DNA from: Corynebacterium parakroppenstedtii
Lineage (GTDB): Bacteria; Actinomycetota; Actinomycetes; Mycobacteriales; Mycobacteriaceae
Direction of reading: 5' to 3'
Length of the DNA: 64,000 bases
Assembly: GCF_019754935.1 (NCBI RefSeq)
Contig: NZ_JAGSOA010000001.1
Location: 1,468,226 to 1,532,225 of the forward strand
Part shown: piece by piece, positions 19,297 to 27,009 of the stretch
How positions within the stretch are numbered: position 1 is the first letter of the stretch
Layout: the number at the start of each line of letters is the position of its first letter
Notes under the pieces: model-generated
The model's database searches: none
What the model was told of the DNA's origin: nothing
What the model saw: only the letters and a program-made list of their open reading frames with translations
Made by a program: the position numbers and the translations under genes

Positions 19297-20469
19297 CCCA
19301 GCGTGGTAAGACTAGCTATTCGTCAAGATTCCCGGCGAGTGGCGTTGTGGCAGGTTATCGGAGCGTCACCGCGTCAGGCCCGGTGGCGTTATGTGCTGTT
19401 GGCTTCTCTATCATCACTAGTCGGATCACTGCTAGGCGCACTTCTCGGTTATATTTCGTGGCCTGCCTTCACTGATCTGGTGAAGCGGACCGGTTTCTTA
19501 CTGACACCGGGGCTAGAGTCGAATTCGATCAGCATCGGTGCCCTCGTCTCTGGCCCCTTAAGCTCTTTCGGAGTTGTCTTTTTGGCAACACTCTTTGGAT
19601 CGGCAGCCATGTCTAAGATCGATCCCGTCCAAGCTGTTGCAGAAACTCCCGAGCAACGAGGCAAAACTGGGTACCTACGTTTATTCCTTTCGATAGCGAT
19701 CGTAGCTGGTATAGCTACCGGCTATATAGCAATCGCTAACACCTCACCGGTCACCAAGCCAGATACTTTAAGTGGCCTGATCTCCGCATATTGGGGAGCG
19801 GCCCTCGGCTTACTGTTGGCATATGGCATCTCTGATAAAGCATTGGTTCGTCCTGTTGTGAGACTTGTCGGCGCTTTGTTTTCTTTTACGAAGTCCGATT
19901 CATGGTTTATCGCTAAGACATCCGCGTGCCGACGATCGATTGTCTCAACGTCGGTGATTACTCCGTTGGTTGTTGCTGCTGCTTCTGTTGGGTCTGTATT
20001 TGGCATGGTCGCTCAAACCAAGAATGTTTCTGTCGCCCTCGGTCAAAGCGAGGAGGATTTACAAGTTAGTCCCCCCGGCCAAATTATTTTAGTTTTCGGC
20101 CTGCCAGTGATTATTGCTGCGTTGTCCGCGATTGTCTCTGTATATTTGACGAGCCGACTGAGAAATCATGACATTACACTTCTTGAGGTCCTCGGAGCCC
20201 AGCCCTCAACAATCCGTGTTGCAGCAGTCTGTGAATCGCTCATTTATTATTTATCTTCGACTGTCATAGCATTCCTCATCCTAGCGGTTAACGCGTTTGT
20301 TATGGGCAAGGTACTCGCTGCGGGTCCTGTTCCACATGCGTCGCCAGTCTGGTTCGGGAGCGAGACGTTTCTTTTACTCACCGCAAGTTTCATACTCTTG
20401 TCGATTTCAATAATTGTACCGACCATGCGAAGCTCTTCAGAACTAAACGTCACGACATTAACGAGGTAG
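19297..20469 (+). pseudogene. FtsX-like ABC permease, 3' fragment (interrupted by IS element)
   Basis: About 389 codons continue the permease after the IS. SVVRLAIRQDSRRVALWQVIGASPRQ is the cytoplasmic coupling region of the first FtsX domain. About eight membrane segments follow, and a second copy of the coupling pattern (SRLRNHDITLLEVLGAQPSTIR) leads into the last helices. Two FtsX domains in one chain is the usual form for peptide or lipoprotein-type exporters. The frame is intact to the stop just eight bases before the ATPase gene. The fragment might be expressed from an internal GTG at 19303, but it lacks the first transmembrane helices and is probably non-functional. Confidence 0.85.
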
Positions 20470-20477
20470 ATCCCATA

Positions 20478-21197
20478 ATGAGCAGTCTTGTAGAGGTTTC
20501 AAACCTCAAGAAATCATTCCAGATAACCAGACGGGATTATGATGAAATTCTCAAGGGGATTAATTTCTCCGCGGGGGAGGGTGAATTTGTATCGATAGTT
20601 GGGCCGTCGGGTTCAGGAAAATCCACGTTTTTGTACTGCATGTCTGGACTAGAAACGTTCGACTCCGGAAAATCAATACTCTGTGGTAATGACCTTGGCT
20701 CTATGTCGAGGAACGATCGAAGTCGTGCACGCCGACGCAATGCTAGCTTCATATTCCAGGATTACAACCTCATCGACTCCATGACCGCGCTGGAAAATGT
20801 GGAGTTAAGTCTAAAGTTCTCGAAGAAACGAGTCTCCAAGAGAGACATCCGAAGAGAATTTGAGCGTTTCGGGATCGGCGACAAGCTAAAGTTTTATCCA
20901 GCACAGCTTTCAGGTGGTCAGCGGCAGCGCGTGGCGATCGTTCGAGCTCTTCTTATCAGACCGCGTGTTCTTTTTGCTGATGAGCCCACCGGCGCGCTCG
21001 ACTCATCGTCCACCAACGTGGTGATCGATGAACTTTCTCGCCTGTCGTCTCGGGGTACAACGGTGATCATGGTTACTCACGACCTAGAAATTGCAGCACA
21101 GGCGGATAGGGCAGTCGTCATCTCCGATGGAAAGCTCGTGAGGAATTTGGGTTCGCCGACAGCTGCGTCGTTGTTCTCCGCAATCGAAGCAAGATAA
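20478..21197 (+). CDS. ABC transporter ATP-binding protein (MacB/LolD type)
   Basis: A 239-residue ATPase with a canonical Walker A GPSGSGKST (near residue 41), Q-loop in FIFQDYNLIDSM, signature LSGGQRQR, Walker B LFADEPTGALD and H-loop VTHD. The FtsX-pairing class is shown by NLIDSMTALENVELSL. It directly follows the split permease, so it has probably lost its own membrane partner unless one is supplied elsewhere. The SdpI-like gene follows after 27 bases. Confidence 0.93.
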   Translation: MSSLVEVSNLKKSFQITRRDYDEILKGINFSAGEGEFVSIVGPSGSGKSTFLYCMSGLETFDSGKSILCGNDLGSMSRNDRSRARRRNASFIFQDYNLIDSMTALENVELSLKFSKKRVSKRDIRREFERFGIGDKLKFYPAQLSGGQRQRVAIVRALLIRPRVLFADEPTGALDSSSTNVVIDELSRLSSRGTTVIMVTHDLEIAAQADRAVVISDGKLVRNLGSPTAASLFSAIEAR

Positions 21198-21224
21198 GTG
21201 GGGTGAGAAGACGAAAGGAACAAA

Positions 21225-21614
21225 ATGCAAGTGGTGGCAGCTCTAATCGCTTCGGTCGGTCTTGTGATCGTGAGCGTTTTGTGTTTGACCCTCCCCGGAA
21301 ACGCGGTCTCGGGAAAGGTTCCGAGAAACTCGGCGATCGGTATCAGAACAGCGGAAACGAAAAAATCTGACCAAGGCTGGGATGCCGGACACCGTGCAGC
21401 AGCACCGATTCTCAAAAGAACGGGAATCGTCGCGTTAATTCTTACAGGAGCACTTCTCTTTTCCTCTTTCTTCAGAGGTGAAATGAGTGTCGTGGCCGTC
21501 ACTTGCGGAGTGCTTGGTTATGTTGTGGTCATTAGTGGGCTGTGCTGGGCAGCTGTAGTCGCCAACAACGCAGCCAAGGAGATCAATCACCAGAAGGAAA
21601 CGGGCGGGGTATAA
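21225..21614 (+). CDS. SdpI family membrane protein
   Basis: A 129-residue protein with three to four membrane segments. The family motif RNSAIGIRTAETKKSDQGWDAGHRAA lies between the first and second helices, as in SdpI/YhfL-type proteins. Bacillus SdpI is the immunity protein against the SdpC toxin. In corynebacteria these proteins are common and mostly untested. GAAAGGAAC seven bases before the ATG supports the start. Co-transcribed with the ABC genes, which suggests a role in envelope peptide resistance or export (inference). Confidence 0.82.
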   Translation: MQVVAALIASVGLVIVSVLCLTLPGNAVSGKVPRNSAIGIRTAETKKSDQGWDAGHRAAAPILKRTGIVALILTGALLFSSFFRGEMSVVAVTCGVLGYVVVISGLCWAAVVANNAAKEINHQKETGGV

Positions 21615-21792
21615 ATAGTCCGCCCCATGACGGCGTTTAGACGTATGTGATCCGCTGTTTACCGGCCTTCTGTTTACCCGCTTTCTCATCTACCAAGTTG
21701 ATCGGTGATTTTTGCTAGATCACACGATTAAAGGCTAACTCTGCCACGTCAATTTTACCCCGGTGTCATCATTTGTACGGAGCTTTATGTTT

Positions 21793-21820
21793 TTGATCCA
21801 GAAATCTTCGCTATTATAAG
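21793..21820 (+). promoter_or_regulatory. Predicted sigma-A-type promoter for small membrane protein
   Basis: TTGATC (21793-21798), 16-base spacer, TATAAG (21815-21820), about 30 bases before the ATG at 21852. Confidence 0.5.
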
Positions 21821-21851
21821 TGGGTAAAGGCCACCCCATTGGAGGGAATAC

Positions 21852-22022
21852 ATGAAGCGCGTAAAGATTTCTCCAAACGCCATTGTTGTTCTGCTTTGTG
21901 GCGTAGCTATATCGCTCTATCTTGGATTTGCGCATCATTCCGTTGTGGGAGCGATTATATTTCTCGTCATCACTGCTATAGGAACTTTCCTGGTAAATAG
22001 GTCTAAAACACGACGGGGGTGA
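21852..22022 (+). CDS. Small two-helix membrane protein (56 residues)
   Basis: ATG 21852 sits eight bases behind a strong GGAGGGAA ribosome site and about 30 bases behind a good promoter. The 56-residue product starts MKRVKISPN and has two hydrophobic segments (residues 10-28 and 32-48) separated by HHS, with a basic tail ending NRSKTRRG. No family was recognised. It is one of several very short membrane proteins in this island. Confidence 0.65.
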   Translation: MKRVKISPNAIVVLLCGVAISLYLGFAHHSVVGAIIFLVITAIGTFLVNRSKTRRG

Positions 22023-22146
22023 GATCGGGAGCGGTCCACTCGTCTTCGCTGTTAAAGGCTTACGCGCGGTCGGCCCATGCCTGGCGTGAGCTGCATCCTG
22101 GGTTCGAACTCAATCACACGCCGTGGGCGTACATTAGAACCACAAA

Positions 22147-22413
22147 TCAAACAGCAAAAGAAACTGCCACAATAACGGTGACGACAATAATAAGTGCCAT
22201 AGCTACATTTTTAAGGTTCAGCCTGTCCTTTGATGCGAAGAGGCTAATTAATGCCACGCCCATAGATGGATACACAATTTTAACGTAATTGTCATGGACC
22301 CACCCGGCTTGTGAAAAAACAGTCGCGAATACAAGGCAGACCAAGGCTAGAACGAATATGAATCGACGTATATTACCGCTCGTCAATTTTTGAGCGCCCG
22401 TACGATTTTCCAC
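22147..22413 (-). CDS. Small membrane protein (88 residues)
   Basis: Starts at GTG 22413 behind a strong GGGAGGAAG ribosome site on the minus strand. Three hydrophobic segments are visible (about residues 17-35, 44-58 and 68-88), and the C-terminus is embedded in the last helix. Transcribed towards the preceding small gene and away from the duplicated membrane gene at 22632. No family was recognised. Confidence 0.65.
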   Translation of the reverse strand: MENRTGAQKLTSGNIRRFIFVLALVCLVFATVFSQAGWVHDNYVKIVYPSMGVALISLFASKDRLNLKNVAMALIIVVTVIVAVSFAV

Positions 22414-22631
22414 AACGGTCTTCCTCCCTCAGCGTTCCTTCGTGGCGGCAGCCGATTAGTGGTAGTCAGTAACTCACACAAATCTAGTATAGGTTACCCA
22501 TTGATAAGTTCGTATAGTTTACAAAAGATTTTCGACTACCATGCGTATTAGATGGCGTCTCTGCCTAGAATTTCACCCGACTCGGTTTCTGGCCTGGCCA
22601 CACATATGAGAGACAGATGGAAAGGATGAGT

Positions 22632-22862
22632 ATGATGAGCAAACAATCCACTCACCCTCCCGCGCAGCGGATTGCCCGGGCAATGTTCTTATACTTGGTT
22701 ATCGCTGTGTGCGTTATGGCCATTGAGTGGTGGTTGATCAGTGCGCTTAACGTCGAGAACCGTGTCACCGTTTTTGCCATCATCGGGACTATGACCTGTG
22801 TAGCAATTGGAACAGTCATAGGGCAGTGGACTCGAAAACGGTGGCAAAAAGAAAAAGACTAA
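22632..22862 (+). CDS. Small two-helix membrane protein, duplicated copy A
   Basis: 76 residues. GAAAGGA places the start at ATG 22632; 22617, 22626 and 22635 are alternatives. The sequence STHPPAQRIARAM is followed by two membrane segments and a basic tail RKRWQKEKD. About 52 of 75 residues are identical by eye to copy B at 26711-26938. The position-by-position conservation of both ends suggests a selected function. No known family was recognised. Confidence 0.72.
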   Translation: MMSKQSTHPPAQRIARAMFLYLVIAVCVMAIEWWLISALNVENRVTVFAIIGTMTCVAIGTVIGQWTRKRWQKEKD

Positions 22863-22932
22863 CCACACTCGTACCGGAAGCCAGTGCGGTACTATCCTCG
22901 CCACACTCATGTGCTCGTATGCAGCTGGCTAC

Positions 22933-23160
22933 ATGAGTTTTCCGGTGACGGCTATTCGTAATTGGTCAATTTATCAAGTTAGCCAGCCTCGTTGAACCCC
23001 CCCGGTCAGGCAAAGGACGTCTTTTCCGCAGGGCGCGTCGAGGTTAATCGTCAGGTTGAAACTCATAGGGGCACATGCTTGTGGCATCATGACGTTGGCC
23101 TCGTCCATCCGTGGTGCGTGCGTGTTTTAAAAGAGGAAAGACTTCGGGCGACAAACGCAG
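22933..23160 (+). pseudogene. Decayed S4-domain gene (relic of the 27010 gene)
   Basis: The region after copy A aligns with the intact S4 gene at 27010-27303. It starts MSFPVTAIR at ATG 22933, then a short deletion shifts the frame and a stop follows (after QPR). The other frame continues with QAKDVFSAGRVEVNRQVETHRG, matching EAKEVISAGRVEVNGQVETHRG of the intact gene. Similarity fades after about 23110. No product is expected. Confidence 0.8.
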
Positions 23161-23253
23161 CCAAACCCCAAATTAATGCTAGCTACTACCACGCATTTTC
23201 TCAGGAGAAGTAAAGAGCATTTCTAACCACTTACAAGCAGGGCGGAGTTACCT

Positions 23254-23295
23254 AGACCGTGCTGGAGATGAGACATGACATGTCCAGCACGGTCT
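23254..23295. repeat. Perfect 13-bp inverted repeat
   Basis: AGACCGTGCTGGA (23254-23266) pairs perfectly with TCCAGCACGGTCT (23283-23295) around a 16-base loop. No T-run follows. It lies 75 bases before the small peptide gene at 23371 and could be a terminator insulating it, an operator, or the boundary of the inserted segment. Confidence 0.6.
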
Positions 23296-23370
23296 GGCCC
23301 GGCCCTTTGACCCATTCAAAGGGTAGGCAGTGATACGTCAACAATGTTGTATCGTAGAAAGGAAACTAAC

Positions 23371-23499
23371 ATGTTTGACGCTCTTGTTCAGAATATCCAC
23401 CACATCCCTGAGGTCATCAAGCCGGCTGCCGAGTTGATTCCTGACGCAATCCACAGTGCCCCGGCACCACAGGACGCTCCGGCACCACAGGGTAAGTAG
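23371..23499 (+). CDS. 42-residue amphipathic peptide gene
   Basis: ATG 23371 follows AGAAAGGAAA. The product starts MFDALVQNIHHIPEVIKPAA and ends with a Pro/Ala/Gln tail made from a 6-residue repeat (APAPQD, APAPQG) then K. Hydrophobic residues at 2, 5, 6, 9, 12, 15, 16, 22, 23 and 27 fall on one helix face. It has no signal peptide or Cys. The gene is monocistronic, with a hairpin upstream and a very strong terminator 18 bases downstream, which argues for high expression. Candidates are a corynebacterial PorA/PorH-like porin peptide, a leaderless bacteriocin, or a modulin-like peptide. I recognise no exact family. Confidence 0.6.
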   Translation: MFDALVQNIHHIPEVIKPAAELIPDAIHSAPAPQDAPAPQGK

Positions 23500-23516
23500 T
23501 GAATACTACTCAAGAG

Positions 23517-23553
23517 TATAGCCCCGCAGGTCACCCTGCGGGGCTATATTTTT
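23517..23553 (+). terminator. Rho-independent terminator after the 42-residue peptide gene
   Basis: A perfect 14-bp stem TATAGCCCCGCAGG / CCTGCGGGGCTATA with a TCAC loop is followed by five T residues. Confidence 0.92.
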
Positions 23554-24423
23554 GTTTGCGTCCGCTGACTACATCACCAATTACAAATACCCCTCGTAGA
23601 AAGTGGGCGCGGGTATGGCAAGCATCTACTAGAACTGAGCGGCTGGGACACTACTTCCATGCTTTATCAGTGGTGACAAGTTGCATTCCGTACATTCTGA
23701 AGTGGGACATAGTCTCTTCGTTGTTATGATCTAAACGAAGCTCCATCGTGACGAAAGTCTTCTCTACTTGTTACAACGAAAATCGGCAGACCGCCGGTGA
23801 TAAGCGACGCCACTCGACCAGGTGCCAGCCCCCCTTTGGTGGAAGCGGAAAATAGTGGTTCACATGCCGATAGCTTCAGGACTAATTTTTCGTCCTCTAG
23901 CAGCTGTCAGATATGAATGTGTCGCCTCGGTAGTAATAGAATCCGCACCTACCAGCCATCGTTTCCGTCGATAAGCTGTCGTTGCCGAATCCGGCACCCC
24001 TTGAATTGATCAATGAACATTGCATCGGCGTGACGACGACCCCACTGCAGTCATTCGTGGGTACTGAAGATGCCCCGGGGCCAGCCGCGATGTTGAGAGA
24101 GGAATTGACCTCCATGGTACTGCTGGCTTTGATGTTCCTACTGGCTAGCGGCCATATAGCCCTTCATATAAGGTGCCCAAAGGCCATGTGTTCAACTTAT
24201 TGACGCGGGCCTCATGTTTTAACAACTGGGGGCGGTTATTCGAGGGGCGAATTCACGCAGTAATAGATGTCCTCAGGGGATAATACGTGCTTGCACGTGC
24301 CCAACGGAAACAATCTTTAAGGGTAGGTGCCGCACTGATGGGCGAGGTAACGACGCGGGGATTTCGTTCTAGGGCTGCCGCAGTGCGCTAACCAGTCTGG
24401 TTATTTTGTGTCTCAGAACTATG
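23554..24423. other. About 870 bases without a convincing gene
   Basis: No frame here has both a ribosome site and a recognisable product. A minus-strand frame at 23897-24115 encodes 72 residues with four cysteines (in NDCSG, MQCSL, GRCGF, SDSC) but lacks a ribosome site and a signal sequence. An overlapping plus-strand frame (23982-24203) is no better. The stretch may be decayed sequence. Confidence 0.4.
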
Positions 24424-24441
24424 TGTCAAGCAAACTTGACA
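24424..24441. promoter_or_regulatory. Palindromic operator 1
   Basis: A perfect inverted repeat TGTCAAG-CAAA-CTTGACA. Its right arm contains the -35 hexamer TTGACA of the promoter for the membrane protein/XRE pair, so a bound protein would block transcription. The XRE regulator encoded downstream is the natural candidate (inference). Confidence 0.6.
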
Positions 24442-24464
24442 TTGAAGTGGACTATTTATACCTT
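24436..24464 (+). promoter_or_regulatory. Predicted promoter of membrane protein/XRE operon
   Basis: Consensus -35 TTGACA (24436-24441), 17-base spacer, -10 TACCTT (24459-24464). TATACC two bases earlier is an alternative. The GTG start is 42 bases downstream. Confidence 0.55.
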
Positions 24465-24469
24465 CTAGA

Positions 24470-24487
24470 TGTCAAGTATGCTTTACT
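24470..24487. promoter_or_regulatory. Palindromic operator 2 (imperfect)
   Basis: TGTCAAG-TATG-CTTTACT repeats the left arm and 4-base spacer of operator 1, with five of seven matches in the right arm. It lies 46 bases downstream of operator 1, between the -10 region and the start codon. Confidence 0.5.
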
Positions 24488-24505
24488 TCAGGGAGTTGAG
24501 ATACC

Positions 24506-24961
24506 GTGGATTTTGTACGCACTCGATTCGGACGGGCAAAGTTTGGGGGAGGTCAAAAACTACTGATCACACTCTCCATTTTAATGGGTAGCGTTCTTGC
24601 TACTGTATTTGGGGTTTTGGTTGCTTTGACACAATTTACCGACAATCGGATTCTTGTCGCTGGTTGTTTCTTTGTCGTTCTTGCCGCCGCGATGAGTACG
24701 ATTGCGTGGGCTCTCATGGTTGATCGGAGCACCATCGACGGCGCTATCGACCAGCCTGAAAAATCAATTGAAAACCATTGGTACTTACATGCGGCACAGG
24801 ATACCTTACATCTTGGTCTTGTCTCGGTGGGAGTTCTCGGAACCGTATCAACTTTCTGGGATTTCTCGGTCTCTGGATCTATGCTGACCATCTATCTTGG
24901 AGCTTTCCAAATAGTCGCTTTCAGCATTAGTTATCGTCTCCGCAAGTGGCGCGAAAGCTGA
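24506..24961 (+). CDS. Four-helix membrane protein paired with XRE regulator
   Basis: 151 residues from GTG 24506, with GGGAG upstream. Four hydrophobic segments are visible (about residues 18-42, 50-70, 100-118 and 124-142), with a polar loop containing DQPEKSIENHWYLHAAQD between the second and third. It ends RLRKWRES. The stop is three bases before the regulator start, so the two are coupled. Membrane protein plus very small XRE regulator is a recurrent pair of unknown role, perhaps sensing or immunity. No closer family was recognised. Confidence 0.75.
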   Translation: MDFVRTRFGRAKFGGGQKLLITLSILMGSVLATVFGVLVALTQFTDNRILVAGCFFVVLAAAMSTIAWALMVDRSTIDGAIDQPEKSIENHWYLHAAQDTLHLGLVSVGVLGTVSTFWDFSVSGSMLTIYLGAFQIVAFSISYRLRKWRES

Positions 24962-24964
24962 GCT

Positions 24965-25162
24965 GTGGAAAACCGAATTAAAGAACTGCGTGACGAACGC
25001 GGTTTATCGCAGCAGAGGGTAGCTGAGGCTCTGGGAGTCTCGCGGCAGACGGTTATCAGCATCGAAAAAGGCCGCTACGATCCTTCCTTGCCTCTAGCTT
25101 TTCAACTGGCCGAATTTTTCTCCTGCCGAATTGAAGACATCTTCACGCCAGAAAGAAGCTAG
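24965..25162 (+). CDS. Small XRE-family HTH transcriptional regulator
   Basis: 65 residues from GTG 24965, essentially only the Cro/C1-type helix-turn-helix. The recognition region is LSQQRVAEALGVSRQTVISIEKGRYDPSLPLAFQLAEFF, ending RIEDIFTPERS. This short form (YgzD-like) usually represses its own operon. The two palindromes at 24424-24441 and 24470-24487 are plausible binding sites. Confidence 0.92.
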   Translation: MENRIKELRDERGLSQQRVAEALGVSRQTVISIEKGRYDPSLPLAFQLAEFFSCRIEDIFTPERS

Positions 25163-25580
25163 TCTCCGCTTCGACTGTTTTATAATTCAAAACAGCAGTT
25201 CTATCTCAAATAATCTGAACTATCACCTAATAATATAAGATAAAATATTTCATTTTAAGAATAAGTAAGACCGTATTATGATCGTATATACTGAAAGATA
25301 AGAATTTCTTTCATTGAGCGATCAATGTTTAATAAGCGATGATCTAACATCGACGGGGTTCCTATTCATAGGCAAAAGATAGTACCAGTGCTGAATAATT
25401 ATTATGTTATGTTCATTTTCTCTTATCTCAATCATTTGCTCGACGGTGCAAATCGAGTGGTATCTATCAATGCCGTTCTCGAGGTGTGATAGTAACTAAA
25501 AATAAAATTAGCAGATGGAGGTGATTTTATATACATTCTTAAAAGCGAGGGCTTAAAAATATTCAGGAAAAATTTTTCTG
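25163..25580. other. AT-rich intergenic region with orphan ribosome site
   Basis: 418 bases, the most AT-rich stretch of the window, with no standard gene. A near-perfect Shine-Dalgarno GGAGGTGAT (25517-25525) is present. Four bases after it an ATA at 25529 opens 28 codons (IYILKSEGLKIFRKN, ending GCALC) to a TGA at 25613-25615. No ATG, GTG or TTG is available in that frame near the site, so I do not call it a CDS. Confidence 0.4.
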
Positions 25581-26090
25581 TCAACGAGGGGGTGTTAGGT
25601 TGCGCATTGTGTTGATAAGTGAGGTGTATACAACGCTTGGCTTACGATGGTGCCAGTCGGTATCACTGTGGCGCTTATCCTGCGGAAGGGGTTGTTCTGT
25701 CGGTTCATATAGCCACCATAGATTGTGCCAAGGATCGAGAATTCGTGCGATTTTATATCCACCATAGAAATCAGATATTGGGGTTACGATGTGCGCATCG
25801 TGTTCGATGGCTTTGTTGAGGCATGTAGCGGGGTTTTTCACATAGACTTGTAAGAGGGAGGATGTGAATGGCCATTCGGGTTTACGTTCGAATAGCATGA
25901 TGGTGGAGTTTCCTATATTCACTCCTGCATGGATGATTGACCCATCTCGATCAGGAGTACGAACGTGTGATAATTCCTGACCTCCGAACACCACTTCTAC
26001 GAAATGTATATAATTATCAGCATCGGGGACGATGGCGAAGGGGTTAACTGTGTTGCGTCCGGCTGGTGGCGTGATGTTCGATTGGTGCAT
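25581..26090 (-). CDS. VOC (glyoxalase/bleomycin-resistance) family protein
   Basis: 169 residues from ATG 26090. A single pair of beta-alpha-beta-beta-beta units is visible: FAIVPDADNYIHFVEVVFGGQE, then HAGVNIGNSTIMLFERK, LQVYVKNPATCLNKAIEHDAH and GGYKIARILDPWHNLWWL. It resembles PhnB-like VOC proteins. Possible earlier starts are ATG 26105 and TTG 26126, which would overlap the divergent MarR gene. Neither gene has a clear ribosome site. The divergent arrangement suggests the MarR protein controls this enzyme or binding protein. Base composition is lower in GC than the flanking core genes. Confidence 0.8.
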   Translation of the reverse strand: MHQSNITPPAGRNTVNPFAIVPDADNYIHFVEVVFGGQELSHVRTPDRDGSIIHAGVNIGNSTIMLFERKPEWPFTSSLLQVYVKNPATCLNKAIEHDAHIVTPISDFYGGYKIARILDPWHNLWWLYEPTEQPLPQDKRHSDTDWHHRKPSVVYTSLINTMRNLTPPR

Positions 26091-26103
26091 ATAGTCATAA
26101 AAC

Positions 26104-26589
26104 ATGACTAATTGCGATAATGTCAAGTATCAGGACGGTGCTAGTTTCCTTTTGGCAACGCTTGGACGTCGTGCCGAGCGGGCTTGGAACGCTTTTCTCG
26201 CGAAGCGTAGTGTCACCACCGCACAGTTCGCAGCTATAGCTGCCTTAAGCGAAGGAGAAAAGACTCAGGCTCAGGTGGCAATGGTTACCGCAGTTGATCC
26301 CCGCAATATGGCGGTGACTATCAAGGGTCTGATTGAGAAGAACTGGGTTCAGGTGCGTCCAAATCCGGAGGATGCGAGGTCTAGGCTTGTAAGCTTAACT
26401 CCGGTAGGGGAAGAATGGTGGAGTGCTCTACAGCCTGAGCTCCGTCGAGAGCGAGAGAATTTTTTTCAAGCACTAACTGACGATGACTTCGTGATCTTGG
26501 AGAGGCTACTTAGAAAACTCGAAGCGTCTCATGCGGTTCCTTCTGTCGGTGCTGTTCGGCGATCTGTTTATCAACCCACAAAAGATTAG
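26104..26589 (+). CDS. MarR-family transcriptional regulator
   Basis: 161 residues. The winged-helix core is clear: FLAKRSVTTAQFAAIAALSEG, then the recognition helix region DPRNMAVTIKGLIEKNWVQVRPNPEDARSRLVSLTPVGEE with the DxR wing. The C-terminal helix forms the dimer interface. The ATG at 26104 lies in a CATG shared with a possible start of the opposite VOC gene. MarR proteins typically repress an adjacent divergent gene and respond to small aromatic or oxidised ligands. Confidence 0.9.
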   Translation: MTNCDNVKYQDGASFLLATLGRRAERAWNAFLAKRSVTTAQFAAIAALSEGEKTQAQVAMVTAVDPRNMAVTIKGLIEKNWVQVRPNPEDARSRLVSLTPVGEEWWSALQPELRRERENFFQALTDDDFVILERLLRKLEASHAVPSVGAVRRSVYQPTKD

Positions 26590-26710
26590 TTTGTTTTATA
26601 CCTTCATATGGAAATATAATAAACAATGGCGATGGAAAGAATAGGGATATTTGGTTATATCGTAAAGTAATTCGCTGGTTACTAAATCTGAGTCAGGTGG
26701 GGTGTATTTT

Positions 26711-26938
26711 ATGAATAATAAGTCCACTCATCCTCCAGCGCGGCGTATCACTCGAGCAATGCTCTTAGCCCTAGTTATCGCTGTGTGCGCGATGGTTATT
26801 GAGTGGTTGTTGCTCAGTGTGCTTAACGTCGGGAACCGCGTTATGGTTTTCGGCATAATCGCAACTGTTACCTCAGTAGCACTTGGAATAGCCATAGGGC
26901 AGCGGACTCGGAAACAGTGGCAGAAAGAAAAGGACTAA
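26711..26938 (+). CDS. Small two-helix membrane protein, duplicated copy B
   Basis: 75 residues from ATG 26711, with AGGTGGGG eight bases upstream (GTG 26702 is an alternative). Two membrane segments lie between an N-terminal NKSTHPPARRITRAM and a C-terminal RKQWQKEKD. Copy A is at 22632-22862. Here the intact S4-domain gene follows after 71 bases, as its relic follows copy A. Confidence 0.74.
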   Translation: MNNKSTHPPARRITRAMLLALVIAVCAMVIEWLLLSVLNVGNRVMVFGIIATVTSVALGIAIGQRTRKQWQKEKD

Positions 26939-27009
26939 ACACACCTTTCCCGGGGTCCCCAGTGCGGCACCGTCTCCGCCACACGTACATGCTCGCATAC
27001 ACTAGCGGC

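Noticed and set aside
22081..22130. tRNA-like T-loop sequence GGGTTCGAACTC
   Set aside because: No acceptor, D-arm or anticodon stem can be folded around it.
23499..23729. 76-codon frame starting at the 42-residue peptide stop
   Set aside because: It reads straight through the strong terminator hairpin, so it cannot be a normal gene.
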